From Lachnospiraceae bacterium UBA7480 (GTDB lineage: Bacteria > Bacillota > Clostridia > Lachnospirales > Lachnospiraceae), in NCBI GenBank assembly GCA_002479655.1, contig DLOQ01000185.1:1164-7271 (forward strand): a DNA stretch of 6,108 nt. The letters are read 5' to 3'. The number at the start of each line of letters is the position of its first letter. Positions within the stretch are counted from its first letter, which is position 1. The notes below the pieces were generated by a model. It ran no database searches. It saw nothing but the letters and a program-made list of their open reading frames with translations, and was not told the origin of the DNA. Made by a program: the position numbers and the translations under genes. Shown piece after piece: positions 1-6,107 of the stretch.

Positions 1-24
1 ACTTCCATATGCGGGCCTGCACAT

Positions 25-63
25 AAAAAGAAGCTGCATGAAACGCTCATGCAGCCGCTTTTA
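25..63 (-). terminator. Intrinsic terminator closing the chemotaxis operon
   Basis: A perfect 8-bp stem (33-40 GCTGCATG with 48-55 CATGCAGC) encloses a 7-nt loop. After a G-U pair and one mismatch it is extended by AAAAG/CTTTT pairs (26-30 with 58-62). On the minus strand the right arm runs into CTTTTTAT, a U-rich tract typical of rho-independent termination. It begins about 20 nt after the MCP stop codon. The plus-strand reading also ends in CTTTTATTT, so it may work in both directions and shield the operon from a convergent gene outside the window. Confidence 0.85.
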
Positions 64-83
64 TTTCCCATTTATTTAAGTAA

Positions 84-597
84 TTAGTACTTGCCGAAGT
101 TATCTCCAAGGGAAATGATCTTCTCATTTTCGCTAGATGAAGAATCATAAGAATCAGAACCCGATGAAGAAGTTCCCTTATTACCAAGCTGGTAGATGGA
201 AATCATTTCTCTCATCCTGGTAGCCTGACCGGAAAGCTCCTCACTTGCCGCAGCACACTCCTCACTGGTAGCAGAGTTGGTCTGTACTACCTGTGATACC
301 TGTGTGATCGCCTGATCTACCTGAGCAACTGCCGTTGCCTGATAGTTGGATGTCTGCGCAATATTGTTGATCAGCACTTCACTCTGTTCAACGACATTGG
401 TAATTACTTCCAGCGCCTTTGCTGTCTCATCTGCGATCCTGGAACCCAGATTAACCTTGCTGATTGATCCTTCAATCATCTCCGCTGTCTCAGATGCAGC
501 AGCCGCACTCTTTGCAGCAAGGCTTCTAACCTCTTCCGCTACTACCGCAAAGCCTTTTCCTGCCTCTCCTGCTCTTGCAGCCTCCACAGCCGCATTC
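84..597 (-). pseudogene. Methyl-accepting chemotaxis protein, 3' part (out of frame with its 5' part)
   Basis: This is the distal half of the receptor signalling domain, in a different frame from the proximal half (542-1519). In its own frame it opens with [20 protein letters not shown], the conserved descending strand of the MCP hairpin tip. A long C-terminal helix follows, with alanine/glutamate-rich adaptation-type heptads (for example [15 protein letters not shown]), and then a serine-rich tail ending DNFGKY and a TAA stop. There is no NWETF-type CheR-docking pentapeptide. An apparent GTG start at 587-585 is the Val codon of NAAVEAA and has no ribosome binding site, so this piece is probably not translated on its own. 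The 5' and 3' parts rejoin in sense if about 25 nt are restored at 597/598, giving a receptor of roughly 486 residues. Confidence 0.85.
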
Positions 598-1519
598 CAA
601 TGTCGTCAATTACCTTGATAATCTTGGAAATGCTCTCAGAAGACTTATTGATATCTTCCATAGCCACCATCATATCCTGCATCTTCGCGTTTCCTTCTTT
701 TACATCCTGAATAGCGTTTGCTACCAGTTTTGCAGCCTCATTCGCCTGTGAAGCATTCTGCTTGGTCTTTTCCGTGATCTCATCAATAGAAGCCGTGATC
801 TGCTCGATCGCGCTTGCCTGCTCAGTTGTTCCCTGTGCAAGAGACTGGCTTGCGCTTGCCACCTGGGAAGCCCCGATCGTAACCTGATATCCTGCATCAT
901 TGATATTGCTCAGAACCCGATGATTCTCTTCTACCAGCTTCTTCAGGGAATTACCCAGCACGTCATCAGCAGATGCCGGCTTAACATTAATGGTAAGATT
1001 ACCATTTGCCACTTCCTCTGCAACCTTGGACTGATATTTGGTGTTATTGATAACATGCTGATACTCATCCACCAATTCGCCAAATTCATCATTATGATAC
1101 TTAACCAATTCGATATCCACACGTCCGGCAGCGATCTCTTTTGCAGCCTTGGACAACTGCTCTACAGATTTGTTGATGATCTTGATCAGCATAATGGCAA
1201 TGATAACGGTTATGATGACTGAAATGATCACTAAGCCAAAGCTGATCATATTGGAGGTCATAGCTCTGCTGCTGATATTTTCTATATCATCAGTTGCCGT
1301 AGTTTCCAAAGTGTCAGCCAGTATTTCTGCCTTTGCCTTATCTGCGCCGATCTCCTCCATCTTTGCCTCAACGACCTCGACCTGTTCATTCTGCATTTCC
1401 ACTACGATTTTGTTGATACTGCTTACGGACATCATTCCAAAGATTACATTAATAATTGTAAACACGATCGGAATAATAAATCCAATAACCATTTTTGTTT
1501 TCATCTTCATGTCTTTCAT
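542..1519 (-). pseudogene. Methyl-accepting chemotaxis protein, 5' part (truncated by frameshift)
   Basis: This is a transmembrane chemoreceptor. It has an N-terminal membrane helix (about residues 10-31), a small extracytoplasmic segment of about 60 residues, and a second helix (about 92-114). Two HAMP-like units follow in tandem (about 112-157 and 158-206, the second holding VANGNLTINVKP). Next comes the ascending helix of the signalling domain, with TTEQASAIEQI at 231-241. The reading is normal up to IIKVIDDI (residue 307). The expected AFQTNILAL is then missing, and 18 out-of-frame residues lead to a TAG stop at 544-542. The start is ATG at 1519, 7 nt after a strong ribosome binding site, with the cheW stop only 2 nt upstream, so translation is probably coupled. 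The 325-residue product would be membrane-anchored but lacks the CheA/CheW contact tip, so it should not signal. Confidence 0.88.
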
Positions 1520-1521
1520 AA

Positions 1522-2073
1522 TTACACCTCTCCTTCTTCATTTTGATCACTTGTCTGTTCCATAGCTGATAAGTCCGCGTCATTTATCAGCTTATCCGGG
1601 TCCAGCAGAAGCTTTACGGTATCCCCTACCTTTCCGATCCCGTAAACATATTTATTCTGCATCTTATCTGCCTTTCCGACTCTTGGCGGCGGCAGAATAT
1701 TTTCCTCTTGAATCTCTACGACTTCGGAGATCTTTTCTATGATCAACCCTACCACCGTAGATTTTACATTGATGACCATAATACAGGTCCTATCATTGTA
1801 TTCAAGAGGTTCTTGCTTGAATCTAAGTCTTACATCAATGACAGGAATGATTTTTCCTCTCAGATTGATCAAGCCTTTGATATAATCCTCTGTATCGGGG
1901 ATCGCTGTGATTGCCTGAAAACATATGATCTCACTTACATATTGGATCTTCAGCGCAAAATACTCGCTTCCCAATTTGAATGTCATGTACTTTCCTTTTT
2001 GCGCGTCATGCTCGTTGGAAGCATTACTTTCATCCCGCTCTGTCGGACTATTTAATTCAGTTATTGCATCCAT
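1522..2073 (-). CDS. cheW: Chemotaxis coupling protein CheW
   Basis: CheW is a cytoplasmic adaptor that links the MCP signalling tip to the P5 domain of CheA in chemoreceptor arrays. The 183-residue product has one CheW domain (about residues 27-163). It opens with KYMTFKLGSEYFALKI, has the characteristic INLRGKIIPVIDVRLRF (69-85), and continues through IMVINV...VGLIIEKISEV to YVYGIGKV and LLLDPDKLI. It carries polar extensions: about 26 acidic/serine-rich N-terminal residues and about 20 acidic C-terminal residues, slightly more than a minimal CheW of about 150-160 residues. No lesion is visible. It sits between the CheA part of the fusion (27-nt gap) and the MCP (2-nt gap), the usual operon setting. 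ATG at 2073 is chosen because it follows an AAAGGAGGTG site. A nearer ATG at 2083 is out of frame. Confidence 0.95.
   Translation of the reverse strand: MDAITELNSPTERDESNASNEHDAQKGKYMTFKLGSEYFALKIQYVSEIICFQAITAIPDTEDYIKGLINLRGKIIPVIDVRLRFKQEPLEYNDRTCIMVINVKSTVVGLIIEKISEVVEIQEENILPPPRVGKADKMQNKYVYGIGKVGDTVKLLLDPDKLINDADLSAMEQTSDQNEEGEV
1527..1535 (-). promoter_or_regulatory. Ribosome binding site of the MCP gene, inside the end of cheW
   Basis: AAGGAGAGG lies within the last codons of cheW (encoding ...EGEV), 7 nt before the MCP ATG at 1519. The cheW stop TAA (1524-1522) and the MCP start are 2 nt apart, an arrangement that favours translational coupling. Confidence 0.8.
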
Positions 2074-2084
2074 ATAATTTCATG

Positions 2085-2094
2085 CACCTCCTTT
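2085..2094 (-). promoter_or_regulatory. Ribosome binding site of cheW
   Basis: AAAGGAGGTG is a near-perfect anti-16S match lying 11 nt before ATG 2073, a slightly long spacing. An ATG at 2083 is only about 1 nt from this site and leads to a stop within nine codons, so 2073 is the real start. Confidence 0.8.
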
Positions 2095-2100
2095 CGTAGT

Positions 2101-4725
2101 TTATTCAATCAATCCTACCGGATCAAGTATCAGCGCGATGCTTCCGTCACCCAGCTGCGTACAGCCGGATAATCCTTTAACCTTCTTAATATAGGATGGA
2201 ATCGGTTTTACAACAATTTCCTGTTTGCCGATCAGTCTGTCTACAAACAGGCATACCGTTTTTCCTTCCACCTCAAAGATCAACATCATGCCATCCTCGA
2301 CTGATTTGGAGCATTTCTTCAGTCCATACCATTCTCCCAGTCTGAGAACCGGATAACACTCTCCACGGATCATGATATACTCATCGCCATTTGGCTCATG
2401 AATCATCATATTCTCCCTTACGCTGACAAATTCCTTGATTACTCCAGTTTCTACTACGAAAGAAGAATCCTCTGTTTCCATTACGATACCATCTATGATC
2501 GCCAGTGTCAAAGGAATCTTTAACGTCATTGTGGTTCCAAAGCCTTCCTTGCTTTCTATCTCCAGTGTGCCGCCGATCGCCTGAATGTTCTGTACCACCA
2601 CATCCATGCCGACGCCTCGTCCGGAATATTCCGTCACCTGCTCGTTGGTCGAAAAGCCCGGCAGCGTAACAAGCTGAAATACTTCCCTATCTGTATACTC
2701 GCTGTCCGCCTTATTTTCATCCAGGAGCTTTTGTTTTCTGGCTTTGGAAAGTATCTTATCGCGGCTCATGCCTTTTCCGTTGTCCGTCACACTGATCCAT
2801 ACTTTTCCGGCTTCGGTCTTTGCAGAAAGAGTAACCGTTGATCTCTCCTTTTTACCGCTCTCCGCATACTCCTCCTTGGTTTCAATACCGTGATCTACCG
2901 CATTACGCACCAGATGCATCAACGGATCGGAGATATTCTCGATGATATTCTTGTCTACCTCCGTATGTTCACCGACCATGACAAAGTCAATATCCTTTTC
3001 CAGTTTTCTTGAAACGTCAAATACGATACGGTTCATCTTCTGGAACAGATTGGTCAACGGCACCATACGCATGGACATGATCACATTCTGCAGATCCGTA
3101 GAGATCTTTGACATCTGTGCCGCCGCTTTATTAAAGTTCGCAAGATTTAAACCGGGAACCTTCAGATCGGGATTCTGCAATACTACGGATTCCGAAATTA
3201 CCAGCTCGCCGATCAGATCCATCAGCTGATCCATCTTTGTGACATTAACGCTGATAAAGGCCGCCTTTTCATTCTTATGCTTATCCTTAGCCAGCTTCTT
3301 ATGCTTACCGGGTTCCTTGGACTGGATGACAAAGTCACCAGGCGCGATCTGCGGTTTCTGCGGTTTTGGAGCTTCCTCAGCCTGAGTGCCCTCGTCTTCC
3401 GCTTTTTCCTCAACCTTCTCCGCTTCAGGTTCCGGTACAGTCTGCGGCGGCGCTGTCGGGTCTCCGAAATCAAAGCCCTGTAAAAATTCCTCCGCTTTAC
3501 ACTCATAGATATCCACCTGCTTGATATCATAACCGATACCGATCAGCTCCCTGATCTCCTCCTCCGAAGACTGCGTCTGAACCAACATTCTGAAGCCTTC
3601 CTTCAAAATATTGTCGCCGCTTTCCTCATCGGAAAGAATATCTTCCGGATAATACAGAAGATCTTCCGCGATCTCTTTCAGCGCATATACGATCTTATAG
3701 GCATGTATATTCGCCATGACCGTATCGGGTGAAAATGTGATGTAGACCTTGAAGAAATTGCTTGCCTCAGTGGCAACCGGCGCAATATAAAACTGCTTCG
3801 GCTCTTCATGCACATTTTCCGGTACTTCCACATCCTCGCCTGCGCCATTCTTAATGGTCTCCAAAAAGCTGTTCAATCTCTTGAGTATCTTCGCAGGATC
3901 CCCATCTGCTGAACTTCCGCTGCGGATCTTATCCATCTCACCCGAAATGAAATCCGCTACTTCCAACACATGCTCCACCAGTTTCAGGTGCGGCACATGT
4001 TCGGGATGGGACTCTCTCAGAAAATAAAAGATATCTTCAAGTTTATGGGCAACCGCCGTGACATTAAAGTATATCATAACATTTCTCAAAAATATAGTAT
4101 GCATTTTCTTTTTAAACGGAAAAGGTGACATCAGATTGAACTGACGGAACAAAACCTCTTCCTTTAGTTCGTTTGTTACGGTATATGTCCCCTGTCCTGT
4201 CTTTTTAAAGAAATGCCTGATCCATTGCTCCGGCATGTTTTTCAGTTGTTCTTCGTTGTACACGCCCGCCATCGCCTGCTGCAGCGCCCGCGTGGAGAGA
4301 TCCGTCGCCAGCACCTTTGTGTCCCACGACTGGTGATCCAGTCCGAAGAAGTCCCTGATCACCATCGCGATCATATACGGTTCTTCGCCCGTAGAAGCTG
4401 CGCCGCACCAGATCCGCAGATCTTTGGTTTTCTCCGCCTTTTGCTTCGCCCACGGGAGCACCTGATTTTTAAAAAATTGAAAATGCTCAAACTCCCTCAT
4501 AAAATAGGTATAATTCGTTGTAAGCATATTGAGCAGGTCTTTTTCCAATTTTCCGGATTTGTCTTTTTCCAGAGCATCCATAAAGGCGGTATAACTTCCC
4601 CAGCCTCCTGCTTTTATATAATTTTCAAGCCTGCCGTTCACGATGACTTTTTTCTGTCCCTGATCGATTCCGTAGCGCCGTTTTACATATGTGGTAATCC
4701 TCAAAAACTCCTCATCTGTCATCAT
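2101..4725 (-). CDS. In-frame CheR-CheA chimera: truncated receptor methyltransferase joined to a CheA kinase lacking its phospho-histidine
   Basis: Residues 1-221 are CheR, the SAM-dependent receptor glutamate methyltransferase. They include TTNYTYFMRE (69-78), the SAM-binding WCGAASTGEEPY (106-117), ATDLS (140-144) and FLRNVMIYFN (212-221). The normal ~50-residue CheR ending (through the GGYLFIGHSE-type motif) is absent. From V222 the protein is CheA: the second half of an Hpt/P1 domain (TAVAHKLEDIFYFLRE, to about 293), a P2-like response-regulator-binding domain (about 312-420), a Pro/Glu/Lys linker (421-487), P3 dimerisation (about 488-555), and P4 kinase. P4 has an N-box at HLVRNAVDHG (604-613), G1 at DNGKGM (648-653), an F-box at LPGFST, G2 at GRGVGMDVV (702-710) and GFGTT. 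A CheW-like P5 domain (about 743-874) ends the protein. The H-T-x-K-G phosphoacceptor motif is missing, so cis phosphorylation should fail although the ATP site looks intact. The start is ATG 4725 with GGAGGA 8 nt upstream; a second ATG follows directly. The join may be a real deletion fusion or an assembly error. Confidence 0.9.
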   Translation of the reverse strand: MMTDEEFLRITTYVKRRYGIDQGQKKVIVNGRLENYIKAGGWGSYTAFMDALEKDKSGKLEKDLLNMLTTNYTYFMREFEHFQFFKNQVLPWAKQKAEKTKDLRIWCGAASTGEEPYMIAMVIRDFFGLDHQSWDTKVLATDLSTRALQQAMAGVYNEEQLKNMPEQWIRHFFKKTGQGTYTVTNELKEEVLFRQFNLMSPFPFKKKMHTIFLRNVMIYFNVTAVAHKLEDIFYFLRESHPEHVPHLKLVEHVLEVADFISGEMDKIRSGSSADGDPAKILKRLNSFLETIKNGAGEDVEVPENVHEEPKQFYIAPVATEASNFFKVYITFSPDTVMANIHAYKIVYALKEIAEDLLYYPEDILSDEESGDNILKEGFRMLVQTQSSEEEIRELIGIGYDIKQVDIYECKAEEFLQGFDFGDPTAPPQTVPEPEAEKVEEKAEDEGTQAEEAPKPQKPQIAPGDFVIQSKEPGKHKKLAKDKHKNEKAAFISVNVTKMDQLMDLIGELVISESVVLQNPDLKVPGLNLANFNKAAAQMSKISTDLQNVIMSMRMVPLTNLFQKMNRIVFDVSRKLEKDIDFVMVGEHTEVDKNIIENISDPLMHLVRNAVDHGIETKEEYAESGKKERSTVTLSAKTEAGKVWISVTDNGKGMSRDKILSKARKQKLLDENKADSEYTDREVFQLVTLPGFSTNEQVTEYSGRGVGMDVVVQNIQAIGGTLEIESKEGFGTTMTLKIPLTLAIIDGIVMETEDSSFVVETGVIKEFVSVRENMMIHEPNGDEYIMIRGECYPVLRLGEWYGLKKCSKSVEDGMMLIFEVEGKTVCLFVDRLIGKQEIVVKPIPSYIKKVKGLSGCTQLGDGSIALILDPVGLIE
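4057..4068 (-). other. CheR/CheA fusion point
   Basis: The codons for F220-N221-V222-T223 span the switch from CheR (RNVMIYFN) to CheA Hpt (VTAVAHKLED). Known CheA homologues of this type place HTIKG and then a hydrophobic stretch often ending in F-N just before this helix, while CheR has IYFD/IYFN. The join therefore falls where the two genes could share a few bases (TTTAAT). That is consistent with a microhomology deletion or a mis-joined assembly. The exact edge cannot be fixed without the ancestral sequences. Confidence 0.75.
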
Positions 4726-4791
4726 CGCCCTAGTCCTCCGTTTTGAATCATATTTTCCAGATACGCCTCTCTACCGGACATATCCCGTTCA
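4722..4791 (-). other. Open frame running from the response regulator end into the cheR start (possible displaced C-terminus)
   Basis: One frame over from the response regulator, the DNA between its TGA (4791-4789) and cheR reads ERDMSGREAYLENMIQNGG followed by a few residues. It ends in TGA at 4724-4722, which overlaps the cheR ATG as ATGA. That is the classic stop/start overlap of coupled genes. This frame is free of stops from about 4870 downwards. Removing one base near 4795 would fuse it to the response regulator and give a 376-residue protein. It could equally be a chance open stretch in a 63-nt spacer. Confidence 0.35.
4734..4739 (-). promoter_or_regulatory. Ribosome binding site of the cheR-cheA open frame
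   Basis: GGAGGA lies 8 nt before ATG 4725 (11 nt before the adjacent ATG 4722). It supports the normal cheR start, which means the 5' end of the chimera is a native cheR 5' end. Confidence 0.8.
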
Positions 4792-5853
4792 TCGAAGCTG
4801 TCTGGCAACCTTACAAAATATATTAAAAACATCGGGATTAAATTTTTGTTCCTGCTCCTGTCTCATAATATCCAGCGCTTCCTCCCTGCTGTAGCTGTTT
4901 CGGAAGCTTCTGTCTTCGGTCAGGGCGCAAAAAATACTTGACATGGCAACGATCTGTGCCGCCAATGGGATCTCGTTCCCCTTTTTTCCTTCGGGATACC
5001 CGCTCCCATCCCAGCTCTCATGGTGATAATGCGTCAGATCCATGGAGATCTGCATAAATTCATTATTCACCTTAAGATCCTTTAAAAGCTTTGTTCCTAT
5101 CCGTGTATGCTCGCGCATCACCGCCTGTTCTTCCTGATCCAGCGCGCCTTTTTTCTGCAGGATATCCTGAGGCACGCCGATATTGCCGATATCGCACAAC
5201 GGCGCAGCCAGTTCCACAACATCCACAAAACTGTCCGAGATCACATCATCAAACAATGGGGATATCTGCATACTCTGTGCCAGGACACGACAGTTATGCC
5301 GCATCCTTTCTATGTAATCTTTTCCGTGACTGGAATATTCCGCAGCCACGCCGGCAAGCGCATACAGCATATCCTTTCTTTCCTGCTCCATCTGCTTAAG
5401 CTGCTCCTTGACCGAGACCTGAAGCCGCCGGTTGGCTTCCCTGACTTGCAGGGTTGCTTCATACAGCTTCAGATGAACCTTGACTCTTGCGCGTACCAGT
5501 TCCGGTATAAAGGGCTTTGTGATATAATCACCACCGCCAATGCCGAAGCCTTTTACGATATCTTCCGTGGCGTCAAACGCGGAGATAAATATAATGGGGA
5601 TATCCCTTGTCTCAACATTCGCCTTCAGCGCGCTGCACAGCTCATATCCGTCCATCTCCGGCATGGAGATATCCGTCAGCACCAGATTGGGCAGTCCCTC
5701 CCGGATGCGTTCCAGCGCCTGTGCGCCGTTTTCCGCAAGCACCGTGCTATAACCCATATCCTTTATGATCCCATCCAGGATCTCCCTGTTGATCTCTACG
5801 TCATCCACGATCAGAACAATTGCATTTCCCGTGTTTTTTTCATAACCCTTCAA
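4789..5853 (-). CDS. Response regulator with receiver domain and degenerate HD-GYP domain
   Basis: This is a 354-residue cytoplasmic regulator. The receiver domain (about residues 12-130) has the acidic pair D17-D18, the phospho-accepting D61 in LTDISMPEMDGYE, S91 and K113 in TKPF, so it should accept phosphate from a partner kinase. A charged coiled-coil-like linker (about 131-165) leads to an HD-GYP-type domain (about 165-350). HHESWDGSGYP (277-287), H249 and D221 are kept. The HD pair is C220-D221 and DIGKIG is DIGNIG. The late VADVFDAL motif reads AMSSIFCAL (S306 and C309 for the two Asp), and the early TGxHxxR motif is altered to HGKDYIER. Cyclic-di-GMP hydrolysis is therefore doubtful, and a protein-interaction role is more likely. 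The start is TTG 5853, 7 nt after GGGAGGAG. No in-frame ATG lies nearby, and ATG 5858 stops after two codons. The C-terminus may be shortened by a frameshift. Confidence 0.88.
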   Translation of the reverse strand: MKGYEKNTGNAIVLIVDDVEINREILDGIIKDMGYSTVLAENGAQALERIREGLPNLVLTDISMPEMDGYELCSALKANVETRDIPIIFISAFDATEDIVKGFGIGGGDYITKPFIPELVRARVKVHLKLYEATLQVREANRRLQVSVKEQLKQMEQERKDMLYALAGVAAEYSSHGKDYIERMRHNCRVLAQSMQISPLFDDVISDSFVDVVELAAPLCDIGNIGVPQDILQKKGALDQEEQAVMREHTRIGTKLLKDLKVNNEFMQISMDLTHYHHESWDGSGYPEGKKGNEIPLAAQIVAMSSIFCALTEDRSFRNSYSREEALDIMRQEQEQKFNPDVFNIFCKVARQLR

Positions 5854-5857
5854 CGCA

Positions 5858-6107
5858 TCACTCCTCCCGTATCTCTATCAGCGCTTTCAAGGCATCCATT
5901 CCCGCGGAGATCTTTTCATAATTTGCCTTCTGGATAGCCATTTTCAGCCGCAACACCGCCCTGCTTACCTCTTGCGGGGCATCTGCGGTAAGCTGTCTGA
6001 TCGTTTCCATAAACATTTCAGCCTTTTCCCAATTCTCCATCTCTACAGAGAGGATCAATTTAGACATATTTCTCTGCAGCACGTCAAGATTGGCAGGGGT
6101 TCCATAT
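5858..6107 (-). CDS. C-terminal end of a gene entering from outside the window (unrecognised; perhaps a sensor kinase or Hpt-like tail)
   Basis: 82 residues are visible, running without a break to the window edge (Y-G-T-P-A-N-L-D...) and ending in TGA at 5860-5858, 4 nt before the TTG of the response regulator. GTG 6082 and ATG 6067 are possible internal starts, but neither has a convincing ribosome binding site, so a 5'-truncated gene is preferred. The sequence is all helical and amphipathic: NMSKLILSVEMENWEKAEMF, then an Ala/Glu/Lys-rich helix pair ending KALIEIREE. I see no receiver, HATPase or HTKG-type Hpt motif in the visible part. Its position just upstream of a response regulator in a chemotaxis operon suggests the C-terminal module of a hybrid sensor kinase or another signalling protein, but that is inference from context only. 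Confidence 0.7.
   Translation of the reverse strand, partial: YGTPANLDVLQRNMSKLILSVEMENWEKAEMFMETIRQLTADAPQEVSRAVLRLKMAIQKANYEKISAGMDALKALIEIREE
5861..5868 (-). promoter_or_regulatory. Ribosome binding site that fixes a TTG start for the response regulator
   Basis: GGGAGGAG lies 7 nt before TTG 5853, inside the last codons of the upstream gene. Its spacing is what selects the TTG: the ATG at 5858 in the same area gives ATG-CGT-TGA. Confidence 0.8.

Noticed and set aside
560..620. Programmed ribosomal frameshifting in the MCP
   Set aside because: There is no slippery heptamer, and about nine conserved residues are absent from the DNA itself, so changing frame would not rebuild the tip.
3222..3530. 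Minus-strand Arg/Lys-rich open frame inside the CheA linker
   Set aside because: The Arg-rich translation is an out-of-frame reading of the Glu/Lys/Pro linker codons between P2 and P3, not a gene.
4213..4746. Plus-strand open frame of 177 codons opposite the cheR part, and similar frames at 1149-1565, 1708-2055 and 3277-3483
   Set aside because: All lie opposite clear coding motifs, have low-complexity or composition-driven translations, and lack start signals.
4726..4788. A promoter in the spacer upstream of cheR
   Set aside because: TTGCCA and TATGTC-like words can be picked out, but the match is weak and the gap is only 63 nt within a co-directional operon.
5107..5937. A 276-codon plus-strand open frame antisense to the response regulator
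   Set aside because: It is the mirror of a well-supported gene with receiver and HD motifs. Its translation shows no recognisable domain, it has no good ribosome binding site, and codon bias of the sense gene readily keeps such a frame open.
5858..6082. A complete 74-residue gene starting at GTG 6082
   Set aside because: The frame continues to the window edge and no Shine-Dalgarno site precedes GTG 6082 or ATG 6067, so a truncated longer gene is favoured.
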